Shown here: positions 55,928 through 64,000 of the stretch, in pieces
How positions within the stretch are numbered: position 1 is the first letter of the stretch
How the letters are laid out: each line of letters opens with the position of its first letter
Assembly (NCBI GenBank): GCA_049487715.1
Contig: CP150559.1
Span: 248,001-312,000 of the forward strand
Length of the DNA: 64,000 nucleotides
Direction of reading: 5' to 3'
From: Pycnococcus provasolii
Taxonomy: Eukaryota > Chlorophyta > Pseudoscourfieldiophyceae > Pseudoscourfieldiales
The notes under the pieces: model-generated
What the model saw: only the letters and a program-made list of their open reading frames with translations
What the model was told of the DNA's origin: nothing
Databases searched by the model: none
Program-made: the position numbers and the translations under genes

Positions 55928-57100
55928 TCACATTGACATGATTGGGTTCTGCTGCATCATGTGCACCTCATCAATCGCCGCGAGAGCTTCGTCGCTAAGT
56001 GGTGCGCCATTCACTTCAAATGCCGCGCAATTTTCGTCGAGCTGCTCAAGGGTCGTTGCGCCGATTATTGTGCTCGTAGCGAACCAACGAGACAGGCAAA
56101 ATTTGAGAGAGAGTGTGGCTAGGCTAACGCCTTCCTTTTTCGCGATAGCCGCGTACTTGTCCGCGGCAGCTCTCGCCTGCGGCGACTTGAAGCGATACAT
56201 AAACGTCGGGAACTCCGTGTATCGCGAGCCTTTCGGGAAGTCCTTCTCGTCGAGACCGAGATACTTCTCCGTCAACATGCCACCGCCGAGCGGTGTCCAC
56301 GGGAGCAGTCCGACGTTGTAGTGGCTCGGCGCACACGCCTCGGCGAGCTCAGTATCAAACGGTCGGTAAAGCAGCGAGTATTGATTCTGGATGCTCACTG
56401 GCCTCGGGCAGCCTATCTTATCAGCCTCCATGCAGTATTGACACACGCCGTATGTCGTTTCGTTCGATAGGCCGTAATGCTTGATTTTTCCATCATCGAT
56501 GAGCTTCTTCATCGCGCGCACGGTCTCTGCAATAGGCACGGCATCACGTTCCTGGCCTGGGTTATATCCAGACGCGCCGAAGAGCGGCGTCGCACGGTCC
56601 GGCCAGTGCACTTGATACAGATCAATGGCATCAATTTGAAGTCGTTTGAGAGACGCGTCGCAGGCTTCAATCACGCTGTCGTAGTCAAGTCGACACGGCG
56701 CCTTCGTGGGCAAGCCTGTGGCTGTGTCGATTGCCCCCCCTGTGCCGAGCGTGAGTTTGCGGTTCCCTCCCGTTTCCGAGCTCGGGTTGAATCCCGACAC
56801 CTTGGTCGCGACGACCAAGGAAGCTCTTAAGTCTGGGTTCGCGGCGAGCCATTTTCCGAGGATGACTTCGGACTTTCCTGGAAACCACCTACCCTTTTTG
56901 TCCGAGGACGGCGCAGGATACATTTCCGCGGTGTCGAGAAAGTTGCCTCCCCAGTGCTTGACGTACCTGTCGATGATGGCGAACGATTCCTCGAGGGAGG
57001 ACTGCACGCCGAACGTCATGGTTCCGAGGCAAATCGCACTTACTTCGAGACCCGACGATCCCAGAGGACGAGAAACTAAACGCGAAGAAGAAGCAGACAT
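55928..57100 (-). CDS. Aldo/keto reductase, Tas-like
   Basis: ATG 57100 gives 390 residues; the frame is open to 57178. A Ser-rich N-terminus of ~12 residues precedes LGSSGLEVSAICLGTMTFG. The catalytic tetrad is visible: Asp/Tyr in FLDTAEMYP, Lys in VVATKVSG and His in LYQVHWPD. YGLSNETTYGV and RPVSIQNQYSLLYRPFD are typical of the Tas subgroup, as is the long insertion around KKGRWFPGKSEVILGKW. It should be an NADPH-dependent reductase; the substrate is unknown. Confidence 0.85.
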   Translation of the reverse strand: MSASSSRLVSRPLGSSGLEVSAICLGTMTFGVQSSLEESFAIIDRYVKHWGGNFLDTAEMYPAPSSDKKGRWFPGKSEVILGKWLAANPDLRASLVVATKVSGFNPSSETGGNRKLTLGTGGAIDTATGLPTKAPCRLDYDSVIEACDASLKRLQIDAIDLYQVHWPDRATPLFGASGYNPGQERDAVPIAETVRAMKKLIDDGKIKHYGLSNETTYGVCQYCMEADKIGCPRPVSIQNQYSLLYRPFDTELAEACAPSHYNVGLLPWTPLGGGMLTEKYLGLDEKDFPKGSRYTEFPTFMYRFKSPQARAAADKYAAIAKKEGVSLATLSLKFCLSRWFATSTIIGATTLEQLDENCAAFEVNGAPLSDEALAAIDEVHMMQQNPIMSM

Positions 57101-58267
57101 GGAAGAGGCTGATGAGGCTGATGAAGACCTAACCCTCCCTGAGAAGTGGCTGGACGAGGCTGTGACGCTTCCTAACAAGGCAGTGGCCTAACCCTGACCC
57201 TTTCCAAGAATGAAGATGAAAAGCTGATGCGACGTGAACTTTTGATGACACGAGTGGTTCCACAGCGATCGATTGGCCGCGCGCATGCGAAACGTCACGG
57301 GAGAAAAATGACGAAAACGGAAGGGGCGAGGCAGAAACGTGTGGCTTGGCTTGGGGAAGGGGGGTCGGGACTCGGGGATAGTGGGCTTGTTCATATACCG
57401 GGATACCTCGTTGAGCCATTTCCCGACCCGTGTTCATGTGATTTTTGGGCGGGGGGTTGGGGATCCCGCTTGAGCAGAAAAGCATTTTCCTCGCGGCTGT
57501 CGTGTCGCCAGACGGCGAACGGGCGACGGACGCGCAAGAGCACATTGATGCAGTCGTGGACTACGACTTGAACGAGAGAGGCATATGTGCTGGCCAACGC
57601 AAGGTGGCTCGTGCTCATCGGAATGGCACAACCTGCGTACGCGGAAGCGGTCGACGACGAATGGGACATCGAGGACCTCGAGGGACGCCGGTGCCCGCGG
57701 GACGACCCGGAGACAGACAGCGTGAATCGACGTTCTGGCGATCTGCTCGGTATTGTCGCCCGACGCGCATTATCTATTCCGGGCACCGGGAGAATAGTGA
57801 CTGCTCGATGTACGGGCGAGCATCCGCGTACCTACGAGCATTGCCTGATTGCGCTTGCTCAATTATGAGACAACTCAAAACTTTGGCCAATGATTGCGAT
57901 CATTGCGGCCGTGGATACAATGCTTCAGTAGGATGGGCGGAGGTGAGTTGGGTCATGATGCATGGCGAAGCGACGCTCACAGGGCAAGATATCAAGAGGG
58001 TTCGAGAAGATAACAAGAGGAAGCGCGCATGTGAGAAGGAATAAGTGGAGTTTTTGTAACACCACTCGTTTCCAGGACTTCATGCGCCCTCGGGTTTCTT
58101 GAGATCCCGCTCGAAAATGAAGTGCAAAACGACGAACAGATCGCGTCGCGCATCCTCGATTCCTCGTGATGCCCTTTGCGACGCGCTTGCCCTTCTTGAC
58201 AAATAACAACAAAGAACGGCCCAGTAGTTAAGTACAAGACTAAATGTTCAATTTAGTGCATAGTGAA
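57101..58267. other. Intergenic region with unassigned overlapping open frames
   Basis: Long frames overlap here on both strands (57391-57786 minus; 57445-58044 and 57587-57868 plus). None has a recognisable domain, and the longest lacks an ATG at its start. The plus frame ending at 58044 has a Cys pair (CDHCGRG) and a Lys/Arg tail. I cannot say whether any is a gene. CCTAACCCTGACC sits near 57187. Confidence 0.35.
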
Positions 58268-59661
58268 TTAAGTTACCACGTAAATGCGCTCAATGCGACT
58301 CACATTTCCACGGCAAACGGGGCAGCGCGACAACGCCTGTCCACCTCGCGATACGCACTCGCCACACATGCAGAGATGTCGGCAAGGTTGGATGAGCATC
58401 TGAGAGGGTCGAGTCAGGCAAACGACGCACGTCGCTTGTGCCTCACCAGAACGCGCCGGTGACGTTGAGGATAATGCAGACTCGTACGACCAGTCGGAAG
58501 CGGCAGCACGCCATAGGCGCTTCCACTCTTCGTTGCGGTCCTTGTGCCGCTTCGCCTTTTCATCCTGTTCCTTCAGATTGCGTTTTACGCGCGCCTCGCC
58601 ATCCTCGCTGTGATCCAAATGTTCGCCTTGCCCCTTCTTCTTCTCCTCCTCCTCAGCTGCCGCCTTCCTTCGCTTCATCTCGCCAAGAGCCGCAAGCAGC
58701 GCACCTTCGCCGAAGCCTCCATGTCGCTGCGCGAAGCTAATAGCATTACTCGCAATGAGCCCGTCAACGTTTCCGCTGTCAGACGCGCGTGCCATGTCCT
58801 CGCGTAGCATTGCGCGCATTTCGCCCTGCATTCCCATCGCCACCGCTGCCTCGACTGTCTCATGGCCTGCAATGCTCAGCACGTCCGAGAGTCTCGCCCC
58901 ACCACGCGCGTCGCGCTGCACCATCGCAGCGAGGTTGTCTGATGTGATGAGCTCTGTCCTTCGCAGCTCGCGGAGTCCGCGCCTCGTCGCAAGGCGTGCT
59001 GCTTCGACGAGACTCAGGTATGCCGCGCGCGCTTGCACGGCAGCACGCGCGGTTTCTAACCCGTGTTCGCGAATGATACGACCGTCGCAAGTTTCCGCAA
59101 TGTCGCGGAGTGATGCTTGCGAGATGGCTTGACGCACGGCATCAGCGACGGCGTTGGTGAGTCGCTCGTCACCAGCGGCGACCACCCTGAGCCAACCTTC
59201 GTCGTTCGTGGCGGAGTTCAGATCCTGCAAGGCGAATGCGTGATTTGCCGTTGTCAGCTGCTCGTGTACGAGAGTTGCGAGCAGTGAAGGGACCTGCGAG
59301 TCCGCTTCGACGACGGCGTCCATACCCCCCCTCGCGCGCCGTTGCACGCGACGACAACTTCCAGCGCGCCGTGAATCCTTGCCGCTTCCCTCAACGCATC
59401 CGCGAACGACGCACCGTTCGCCGCGCGAAAGATGTCCACCGGTCTGTGTCTTCTGATTGTTTGGCGCGGCTTGCTGACGAGGTTCCATCTGAGTTTTCGG
59501 CTCACATTCGCGTTGTCGTAGTCGGGGTCTCCGAACACGAATTTGGCTGCGGCTGCGAGCAGGCCGACAATGCCTGCGGCTGCGGCTGCATTGCACAGCG
59601 CGGAGCTGGTCGAGGCCTTGGTCTGTGCTTGCAAGGCAAGGTCAGAGAGCCAGCTGAGCAT
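58268..59661 (-). CDS. Membrane-anchored C3HC4 RING protein, frame broken by one base
   Basis: Two overlapping frames make one plausible protein. The first (ATG 59661) has an N-terminal membrane segment (AAAAGIVGLLAAAAKFVFG) and a region ending ALEVVVACNGARGG. In the C7 run at 59325-59331 the frame must shift: one more base would join it to MDAVVEADSQVPSLLATLVH and the rest. The second part is mostly helical (Ala/Arg/Glu-rich), then charged coiled-coil (KRRKAAAEEEEKKKGQG), and ends with a RING finger: CVVCLTRPSQMLIQPCRHLC, MCGEC, then CPVCRGNVSRIERIYVV. This RING type (as in MUL1/SP1 and LOG2/inhibitor-of-apoptosis E3s) is normally at the C-terminus. Topology resembles organelle-membrane E3 ligases, but the middle does not match a MULAN domain. 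Confidence 0.7.
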
Positions 59662-60554
59662 GAATGACTTCCACAGTTAGTTGTGCGGCGTCGGCACAAC
59701 GAAGAAGCACAAAGAGAGCAAGCAAGCGAAGTGCAAGTGAACAGACGGGAAAATCACAAAACACGTGTTCCGTTAAGGCGAAAAATGGTCAAAAATGGAA
59801 AGTGGAAAAACCAACCCCTAAAGGTAGGTGGTTCTCCTCCTGCCCAGAGCTCTCCATGCACAACTTCCACGAAGGTGCGCGTACATACCCCTAGCTAACC
59901 CTATGCCCTAACCCTACGCCCTAACCCTACGCCCTAACCCTACGCCCTAACCCTACGCCCTAACCCTACGCCCTAACCCTACGCCCTAACCCTACGCCCG
60001 AACCCTACGCCCTAACCCTACGCCCGAACCCTACGCCCTAACCCTACGCCCTAATAACCCTACGCCCTAACCCTACGCCCTAATAACCCTACGCCCTAAC
60101 CCTACGCCCTAACCCGAACCAGTTATTATTTGTTACCATCCTACGATTTCCTTTCTTCCCATCCCATCATCTCACATCACTCCCTCTGTTGATCAAAAAT
60201 TGGAATCTCGTATTGTTTTTTTGCATTGCACTGGTTTCCACCGGCTGTTTCTTGCAGGGAGCGAACAGTTGGGGGCTCGTCATCATCACCCACATCACAT
60301 CAAAATATTATTCACATCCCATCACAACAATCCCATCTCCCATCCCGCCCTTCCTCCTCCTCCGAACCCTCTTCCCTCCGGAGCTCTCCACCATCAAGGC
60401 CGGTGCTTTCGGATCCCTTGAGTGCTCGCCATTATTTCTTCCAAGACTTGCCGAACACTTAAGGCCTTCGTCTTTTCTGTGCGATCTCTCTCTGTCTGCA
60501 ATCTCTCAGAATATTGGACGCCGCCTAACCTTAATAATACGACAATACGTTTTC
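59662..60554. promoter_or_regulatory. Divergent intergenic region carrying a CCCTAACCCTACG array
   Basis: Contains the promoters of the RING gene (-) and of the AN/CtBP-like gene (+). The tandem array is listed separately. From 60120 to 60554 the plus frame is open without ATG and is read here as 5' UTR. Confidence 0.5.
59893..60118. repeat. Telomere-like tandem array, unit CCCTAACCCTACG
   Basis: About 16 copies of the 13-base unit, some with CCCGAA in place of CCCTAA or with an extra TAA. Each unit is one telomere-type CCCTAA plus a variant CCCTACG. It stands alone between genes, so it is interstitial, not a chromosome end. Confidence 0.9.
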
Positions 60555-62348
60555 ATGTCGCCGTCTCTTGAGGGATCGGCCTCGAAACAGAATTCGAAGG
60601 CCTCCTCGGGCTTGCAGGGAGACCGTGGTACCCTTAATAATAAGTCGGCCTCGGCTTCTAATAAGTTCGACAGACAAGTCTCACAAAAGCACGGTGCGAG
60701 GTCCGAACCGACACTCGGACCTGGAAGGGAAAACGGACAGGACGCGCCAGGGTCCGCGCGGTCGATGTCCTCCTCACCATCCGCTTCGACGGGGTCGGAA
60801 AGTAACTTCGCGTCGACGAAAAGAAAGAAGATCGCCGCGGCGTCAGCCAAGAAGATCAGAAACTCGTACACGCTCGTCATCACCGACGACGAAGGGTACA
60901 GCACGACGAAGCGACACCACCACCACCTACACCTACACGACCCCAACTTCGACCAACACCTTGCCATACACCTCTCACACGCTTCCGCCATCGTTCTGCC
61001 GTCTCTGACGCTTCTGCCGCCAACCGAGCTCGACGCGCACCGCAAGAAGGACGACGACGCCCCCCTTCTCGTCACGTACGACGAACAACTCGAAGACAGA
61101 GAAGTCGAACTCACGACAAGACAGCTGCAGCTGCCACGTGTTGTGAACGTCACGCTGCCGTTCGCCGACGAGGCGGCGGACACGTGCGTCGCGCTGCTCC
61201 TCGCGCTCGCGCGCGGTGTGGGTTCCAAACCCCAAAGGCAGTGGCCATCCAGGTCCGTGCCCGTCACGCGGCGTCTGAAGAATATGAAAGTTGGTGTACT
61301 TGGCAGCGCCGCCACCGCGATTGCGATCGCCAGGCGCCTGCAAGGGTTTCGCATGGACATTCATGGCGTGGACCCGAATCAAATGCAGGACACGCCCGAG
61401 GGTGCTCTCGAGACGATCCTGGCATCGTCAGACGCGGTTATAGTTACACACACGTGCAGCAGCCCCTCGTCACCACCAGTCATCACGGAGAATCACCTGC
61501 CACTGCTCAAGCCGAAGACATGTATTGTAGTCGCAAACGACACGCTCGACGACGCGGTGTCTCGCAACTTCATACAAATGGGCCTCGCGAACGACGGTAA
61601 GCTCTCTGGAGCCGCCATTCCCATGCTTGGCACCGACGCGTGGCTTCGTGACCACCTGAACACCATCCCCGTCACGCCGGGCATGTTTCGGTCCTCCCGC
61701 GAGCGCCGCCGAGAGGCACTGAGGCTAGCGCGCGACGTTTGCGCTGCATACGCAAGATCGGGTGACACGGGCCTAAGATCGGCGGCGAATGGAATTGGGG
61801 CTTTCATTCGGTCTCGTGCCAACACTGCGAGTTCGCTGGCATCCTCCAGCCGACCTTTGATGCGTTCTACGATGCATGACAAGAATGATGGGCCGCCGCT
61901 GTCTTACAGCGAAATTAACGCGCTTGCGGATGGTTCAGTCGTATCGTTCCGAGGTCGCTGTGCGACCTTCGACGAGTCAATGGGAGCTTTCGTGCTTGGA
62001 TTTCTGGGCGACGCGTCGTCTGTTTCATCCATGGGAAGCTCAACCGCGAATAGACCCGACGCGCATCTCGTGGTGATGCGCAGCAAGTCAGGCGAACTGG
62101 GATTCCGTAGCGTGGTAGCTCATGGAAACGTCATGCAAGCTGCACGTGGGTGCGCCTACCCAATTTTCCGCAACGGCAACTTCGGCGCGTGGGAGCGCTG
62201 GATCGCGGAGAGCACTGCGCAATCGAGCACCATCGTAAAGCTTCGCAACCGTCGCTGGGATGTTTCGATGGACGTTCTCGTGGATCTCGTCTGGACACCT
62301 CCTACTCCTACTCCTCTTCGAATGTTCTCGTCCTCGGCGAAAGTGTAA
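60555..62348 (+). CDS. ANGUSTIFOLIA/CtBP-like protein of the 2-hydroxyacid-dehydrogenase fold
   Basis: The first ATG in the frame is 60555, giving 597 residues. A Ser/Asn/Lys-rich disordered start and a basic patch (TKRKKIAAASAKKIRNS) lead to the folded part. A histidine-rich stretch (RHHHHLHLHD) follows. VVNVTLPFADEAADTCVALL and MKVGVLGSAATAIAIARRLQ (degenerate Rossmann loop), FRMDIHGVDPNQM, SSDAVIVTHTC and LKPKTCIVVANDTLDDAVSR follow the order of CtBP/AN proteins. The catalytic Arg region (NTARGxxVD in active members) reads VANDTLDD, as in plant AN where the motif is also altered, so it is probably not an enzyme. The C-terminal ~200 residues (FRGRCATFDESMGAFVLGFL) are a separate region also typical of AN proteins. 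Its role in cell shape or RNA/transcription is by analogy. Confidence 0.65.
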   Translation: MSPSLEGSASKQNSKASSGLQGDRGTLNNKSASASNKFDRQVSQKHGARSEPTLGPGRENGQDAPGSARSMSSSPSASTGSESNFASTKRKKIAAASAKKIRNSYTLVITDDEGYSTTKRHHHHLHLHDPNFDQHLAIHLSHASAIVLPSLTLLPPTELDAHRKKDDDAPLLVTYDEQLEDREVELTTRQLQLPRVVNVTLPFADEAADTCVALLLALARGVGSKPQRQWPSRSVPVTRRLKNMKVGVLGSAATAIAIARRLQGFRMDIHGVDPNQMQDTPEGALETILASSDAVIVTHTCSSPSSPPVITENHLPLLKPKTCIVVANDTLDDAVSRNFIQMGLANDGKLSGAAIPMLGTDAWLRDHLNTIPVTPGMFRSSRERRREALRLARDVCAAYARSGDTGLRSAANGIGAFIRSRANTASSLASSSRPLMRSTMHDKNDGPPLSYSEINALADGSVVSFRGRCATFDESMGAFVLGFLGDASSVSSMGSSTANRPDAHLVVMRSKSGELGFRSVVAHGNVMQAARGCAYPIFRNGNFGAWERWIAESTAQSSTIVKLRNRRWDVSMDVLVDLVWTPPTPTPLRMFSSSAKV

Positions 62349-63710
62349 CGAAAGCTTCACACTTTGTCTTTGTCAAAAGATTTCACCTTCGCTCTCTGAA
62401 ACACGTCAGCATAACACACCTACCCTTAGCTTCCCTGCTTCTCAGTGAGACCCAGCCAGCCAGCCAGCCAGCCTGTCAAGATAAACGCTGAAGGCTCTCT
62501 AACAGCTAAGGTTATGCACAAGGCTATCTTTCTTACCAGGGATCCACCTTTCGGATTTTGAACCTCGTTGAGGACGACGAGAGAAGATGTTTTCATTTTT
62601 CAACGCGTCAAAGCAGCAGACTTCAGAACGACGGAACAAGTGCTTGTTCTCCCCACTCGAGTCGCACAACTGACAAAACCTAAAAAAGAACCAACCCGTA
62701 GTTGGACCATCCGCCCATGGGATGCATGCGATGGCTCCTACACTATCAGGCCTTCCTACTGCATACTGGTCGTGAGAACCTTGTGAGAACTGCGTGCGCG
62801 TCAGTTCAAACCAGGAAAAAGGACGATAAAATGGCGAGCGAGGAAGGGCGAGCGAGCAAGAAAACGTGAGAAAGCGCTCCCCAGAGTCGTGGAACTCTCC
62901 AACCATGCAGTCCATGCATCTTCAACGTCGAAGCACGCGCAAACTGCAAAGCAAACTCGCTCTGATACATATGAGGAAAAAAAATGAATGCGAATTTTTG
63001 CATTTTTGCATTCATTATTTACACATTTTTCCTCATTTATTTATTTTGGCAACCAACGGGCAACTTTGGCAAGCTCAAGAGCTTTGAGGAGTCGAGAGTG
63101 AGGGAAGTGAGCCGGCCACGGTCTACGGCGCGGTGCTCTCAGACAATCGGGAAACAAAGGCCGATCGGGACGAAAAAAAAGAGTCGCCGCGGGCTTTGAG
63201 ACGGGCGTGTGCGTGTGCGTGTGCGTGTGCGTGTGCGTGTGTGCTCTGCGGCAGTGATTCGAGTAGTGCGGTGGGAGCTACGGAGGTGACGTTGGTCTTA
63301 CAGGACGTTCACACGCCATAGGTTCACCTTGCTGCGCCTTTAAGTTCCCGTGACGAAAGGACTGACTCAACACCTTGACTCGAGTCCACGCGCAGTACTG
63401 AACCGCGTCGAAACAAGCTCAGTCGACGCGTGCTCCGAGGCGGCCCGTGCTCTGCGAAGCCGAAGCCGTTGCTGGTGCCGGTGTTGCTTCACGTCCAACT
63501 TAAGGCGTGCCTGCAACTTAGTAGCTGTGCTGTGCTGTTTGCGTTGCCTGTCTCAACGGACAGAACTCTCTCGTGGCATTCCAAAAGCTGGTGGGAAGTT
63601 TTTTCCCTTGCGCAGCTTGATCGCGGCGGCAGTTTATGTCATCCACATCCGCACAACAGCCTGGCGGTTTTCTTTCCGGGCTCACGGTGAACTCGAGAAG
63701 ATCAGACAAC
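62349..63710. other. Intergenic region with GTGTGC repeat and the last gene's promoter
   Basis: About 1.36 kb. A GCCA repeat lies at 62454-62471, an AT-rich stretch at 62975-63050, and a (GTGTGC)n run at 63208-63243. Short frames on both strands are not supported. Confidence 0.4.
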
Positions 63711-64000
63711 ATGGGGAACTTCGTGCCGTTGAGCCCCAAGGCGTCGCTGGAGTGTCGCGTAAGCTATGAGAATCTGTCGGACCTCGATCGACAGCGCATA
63801 CAAATGCAAAACCAAGGCGCTGCGAACTCGGATGCGAAAACTCAGAAGCCGAACAACCACCTGAAAAGCCCATCCACAGCGCTCTCCATATTCGCCTGCG
63901 TGTTCTACGCCGCCTGCGCAATAAGCATGAACTTTCTCAACAAAGCGATCGTCATGGACTTTCGCTACCCCAACCTCGTCCTTCTCATCCAGATGTTCGT
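63711..64000 (+). CDS. Drug/metabolite-superfamily transporter, nucleotide-sugar-transporter-like (3' partial)
   Basis: From ATG 63711 (GAACTTCGTGCCGTTG after it) the frame is open to the end of the window, 96 codons. The first ~55 residues are hydrophilic (MGNFVPLSPKASLECRVSYE). Then comes a membrane segment reading ALSIFACVFYAACAISMNFL and NKAIVMDFRYPNLVLLIQMF. The pattern SMxFLNKxIVxxFxYPN...LQ is that of the first two helices of nucleotide-sugar transporters (SLC35/GONST group) and related triose-phosphate-type carriers. It would act in the Golgi or a plastid envelope. Only ~30% of the expected length is present, so the subgroup is open. Confidence 0.65.
   Translation, partial: MGNFVPLSPKASLECRVSYENLSDLDRQRIQMQNQGAANSDAKTQKPNNHLKSPSTALSIFACVFYAACAISMNFLNKAIVMDFRYPNLVLLIQMF

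Noticed and set aside
57445-58044. 199-residue plus-strand frame as a gene
   Set aside because: It starts without ATG, is overlapped by a frame of similar quality, and shows no domain.
59893-60118. CRISPR-like array
   Set aside because: The units are contiguous 13-mers without spacers.
1-64000. tRNA, rRNA and snRNA genes
   Set aside because: I saw no convincing cloverleaf boxes or rRNA core sequences by eye. A covariance-model search would be decisive.

Overview
The window looks like nuclear DNA of a small, intron-poor eukaryotic alga, most likely a green (prasinophyte-type) alga. The genes mix plant/plastid families (a fibrillin, a chloroplast-type mitoferrin-like carrier, plastid-type IF-3, an ANGUSTIFOLIA/CtBP-like protein, an AP2 protein, a RING-RAWUL protein, ENOD93-like and LpxC) with algal ones (delta-class carbonic anhydrase, GlpX-type bisphosphatase, bacterial-type formaldehyde dehydrogenase). 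Almost every gene is one long uninterrupted frame with an N-terminal targeting extension. Only one gene (2433-4690) shows clear spliceosomal introns. I saw no operon logic, rRNA, tRNA or CRISPR array. Species assignment is inference.

Layout. 1-16.7 kb: a TrhO/rhodanese protein with an RRM-like tail (5' end outside the window), a secreted L-domain-like protein with four exons, purF (with a one-base frameshift), LpxC, an Rsm22/METTL17-like mitoribosome factor, organellar IF-3, and a SLIP-GC-like GTPase. 16.7-18.4 kb: a divergent intergenic region holding a 55-bp minisatellite split by a 732-bp terminal-inverted-repeat element with a 10-bp target duplication and telomere-like repeats inside its TIRs. 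18.4-30 kb: a second, larger SLIP-GC-like GTPase with PWWP-like and SAM-like domains, a SulP transporter, a second TIR element (635 bp, again with a 10-bp duplication), and a GATA-PHD-SET trithorax-like protein. 30-43 kb: DedA, FolD, a broken AP2 gene, a degenerate tyrosine-recombinase element between identical 170-bp direct repeats, a zinc-motif protein, fibrillin, ENOD93-like, formaldehyde dehydrogenase and GlpX. 43-64 kb: mitoferrin-like carrier, guanine deaminase, RING-RAWUL E3, delta carbonic anhydrase, a GST-fold protein, a CBS-pair protein, a DEAD-box helicase, a protein with three alpha-crystallin-like domains, an aldo/keto reductase, a frameshifted membrane RING protein, the AN/CtBP-like protein, and the start of a nucleotide-sugar-transporter-like gene that runs off the end.

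Most striking for follow-up: (i) the divergent pair of SLIP-GC-like nuclear GTPases, one joined to chromatin-reader and oligomerisation modules and both ending in the same hydrophobic-acidic tail; (ii) two Mutator-like non-autonomous elements with 10-bp duplications, one carrying telomeric repeats inside its TIRs; (iii) several new-looking domain fusions. Several genes are broken by single-base length changes in short homopolymer runs, which may be assembly errors rather than true pseudogenes.

Start codons were chosen as the first in-frame ATG; several frames stay open further upstream. All domain calls come from reading motifs by eye.
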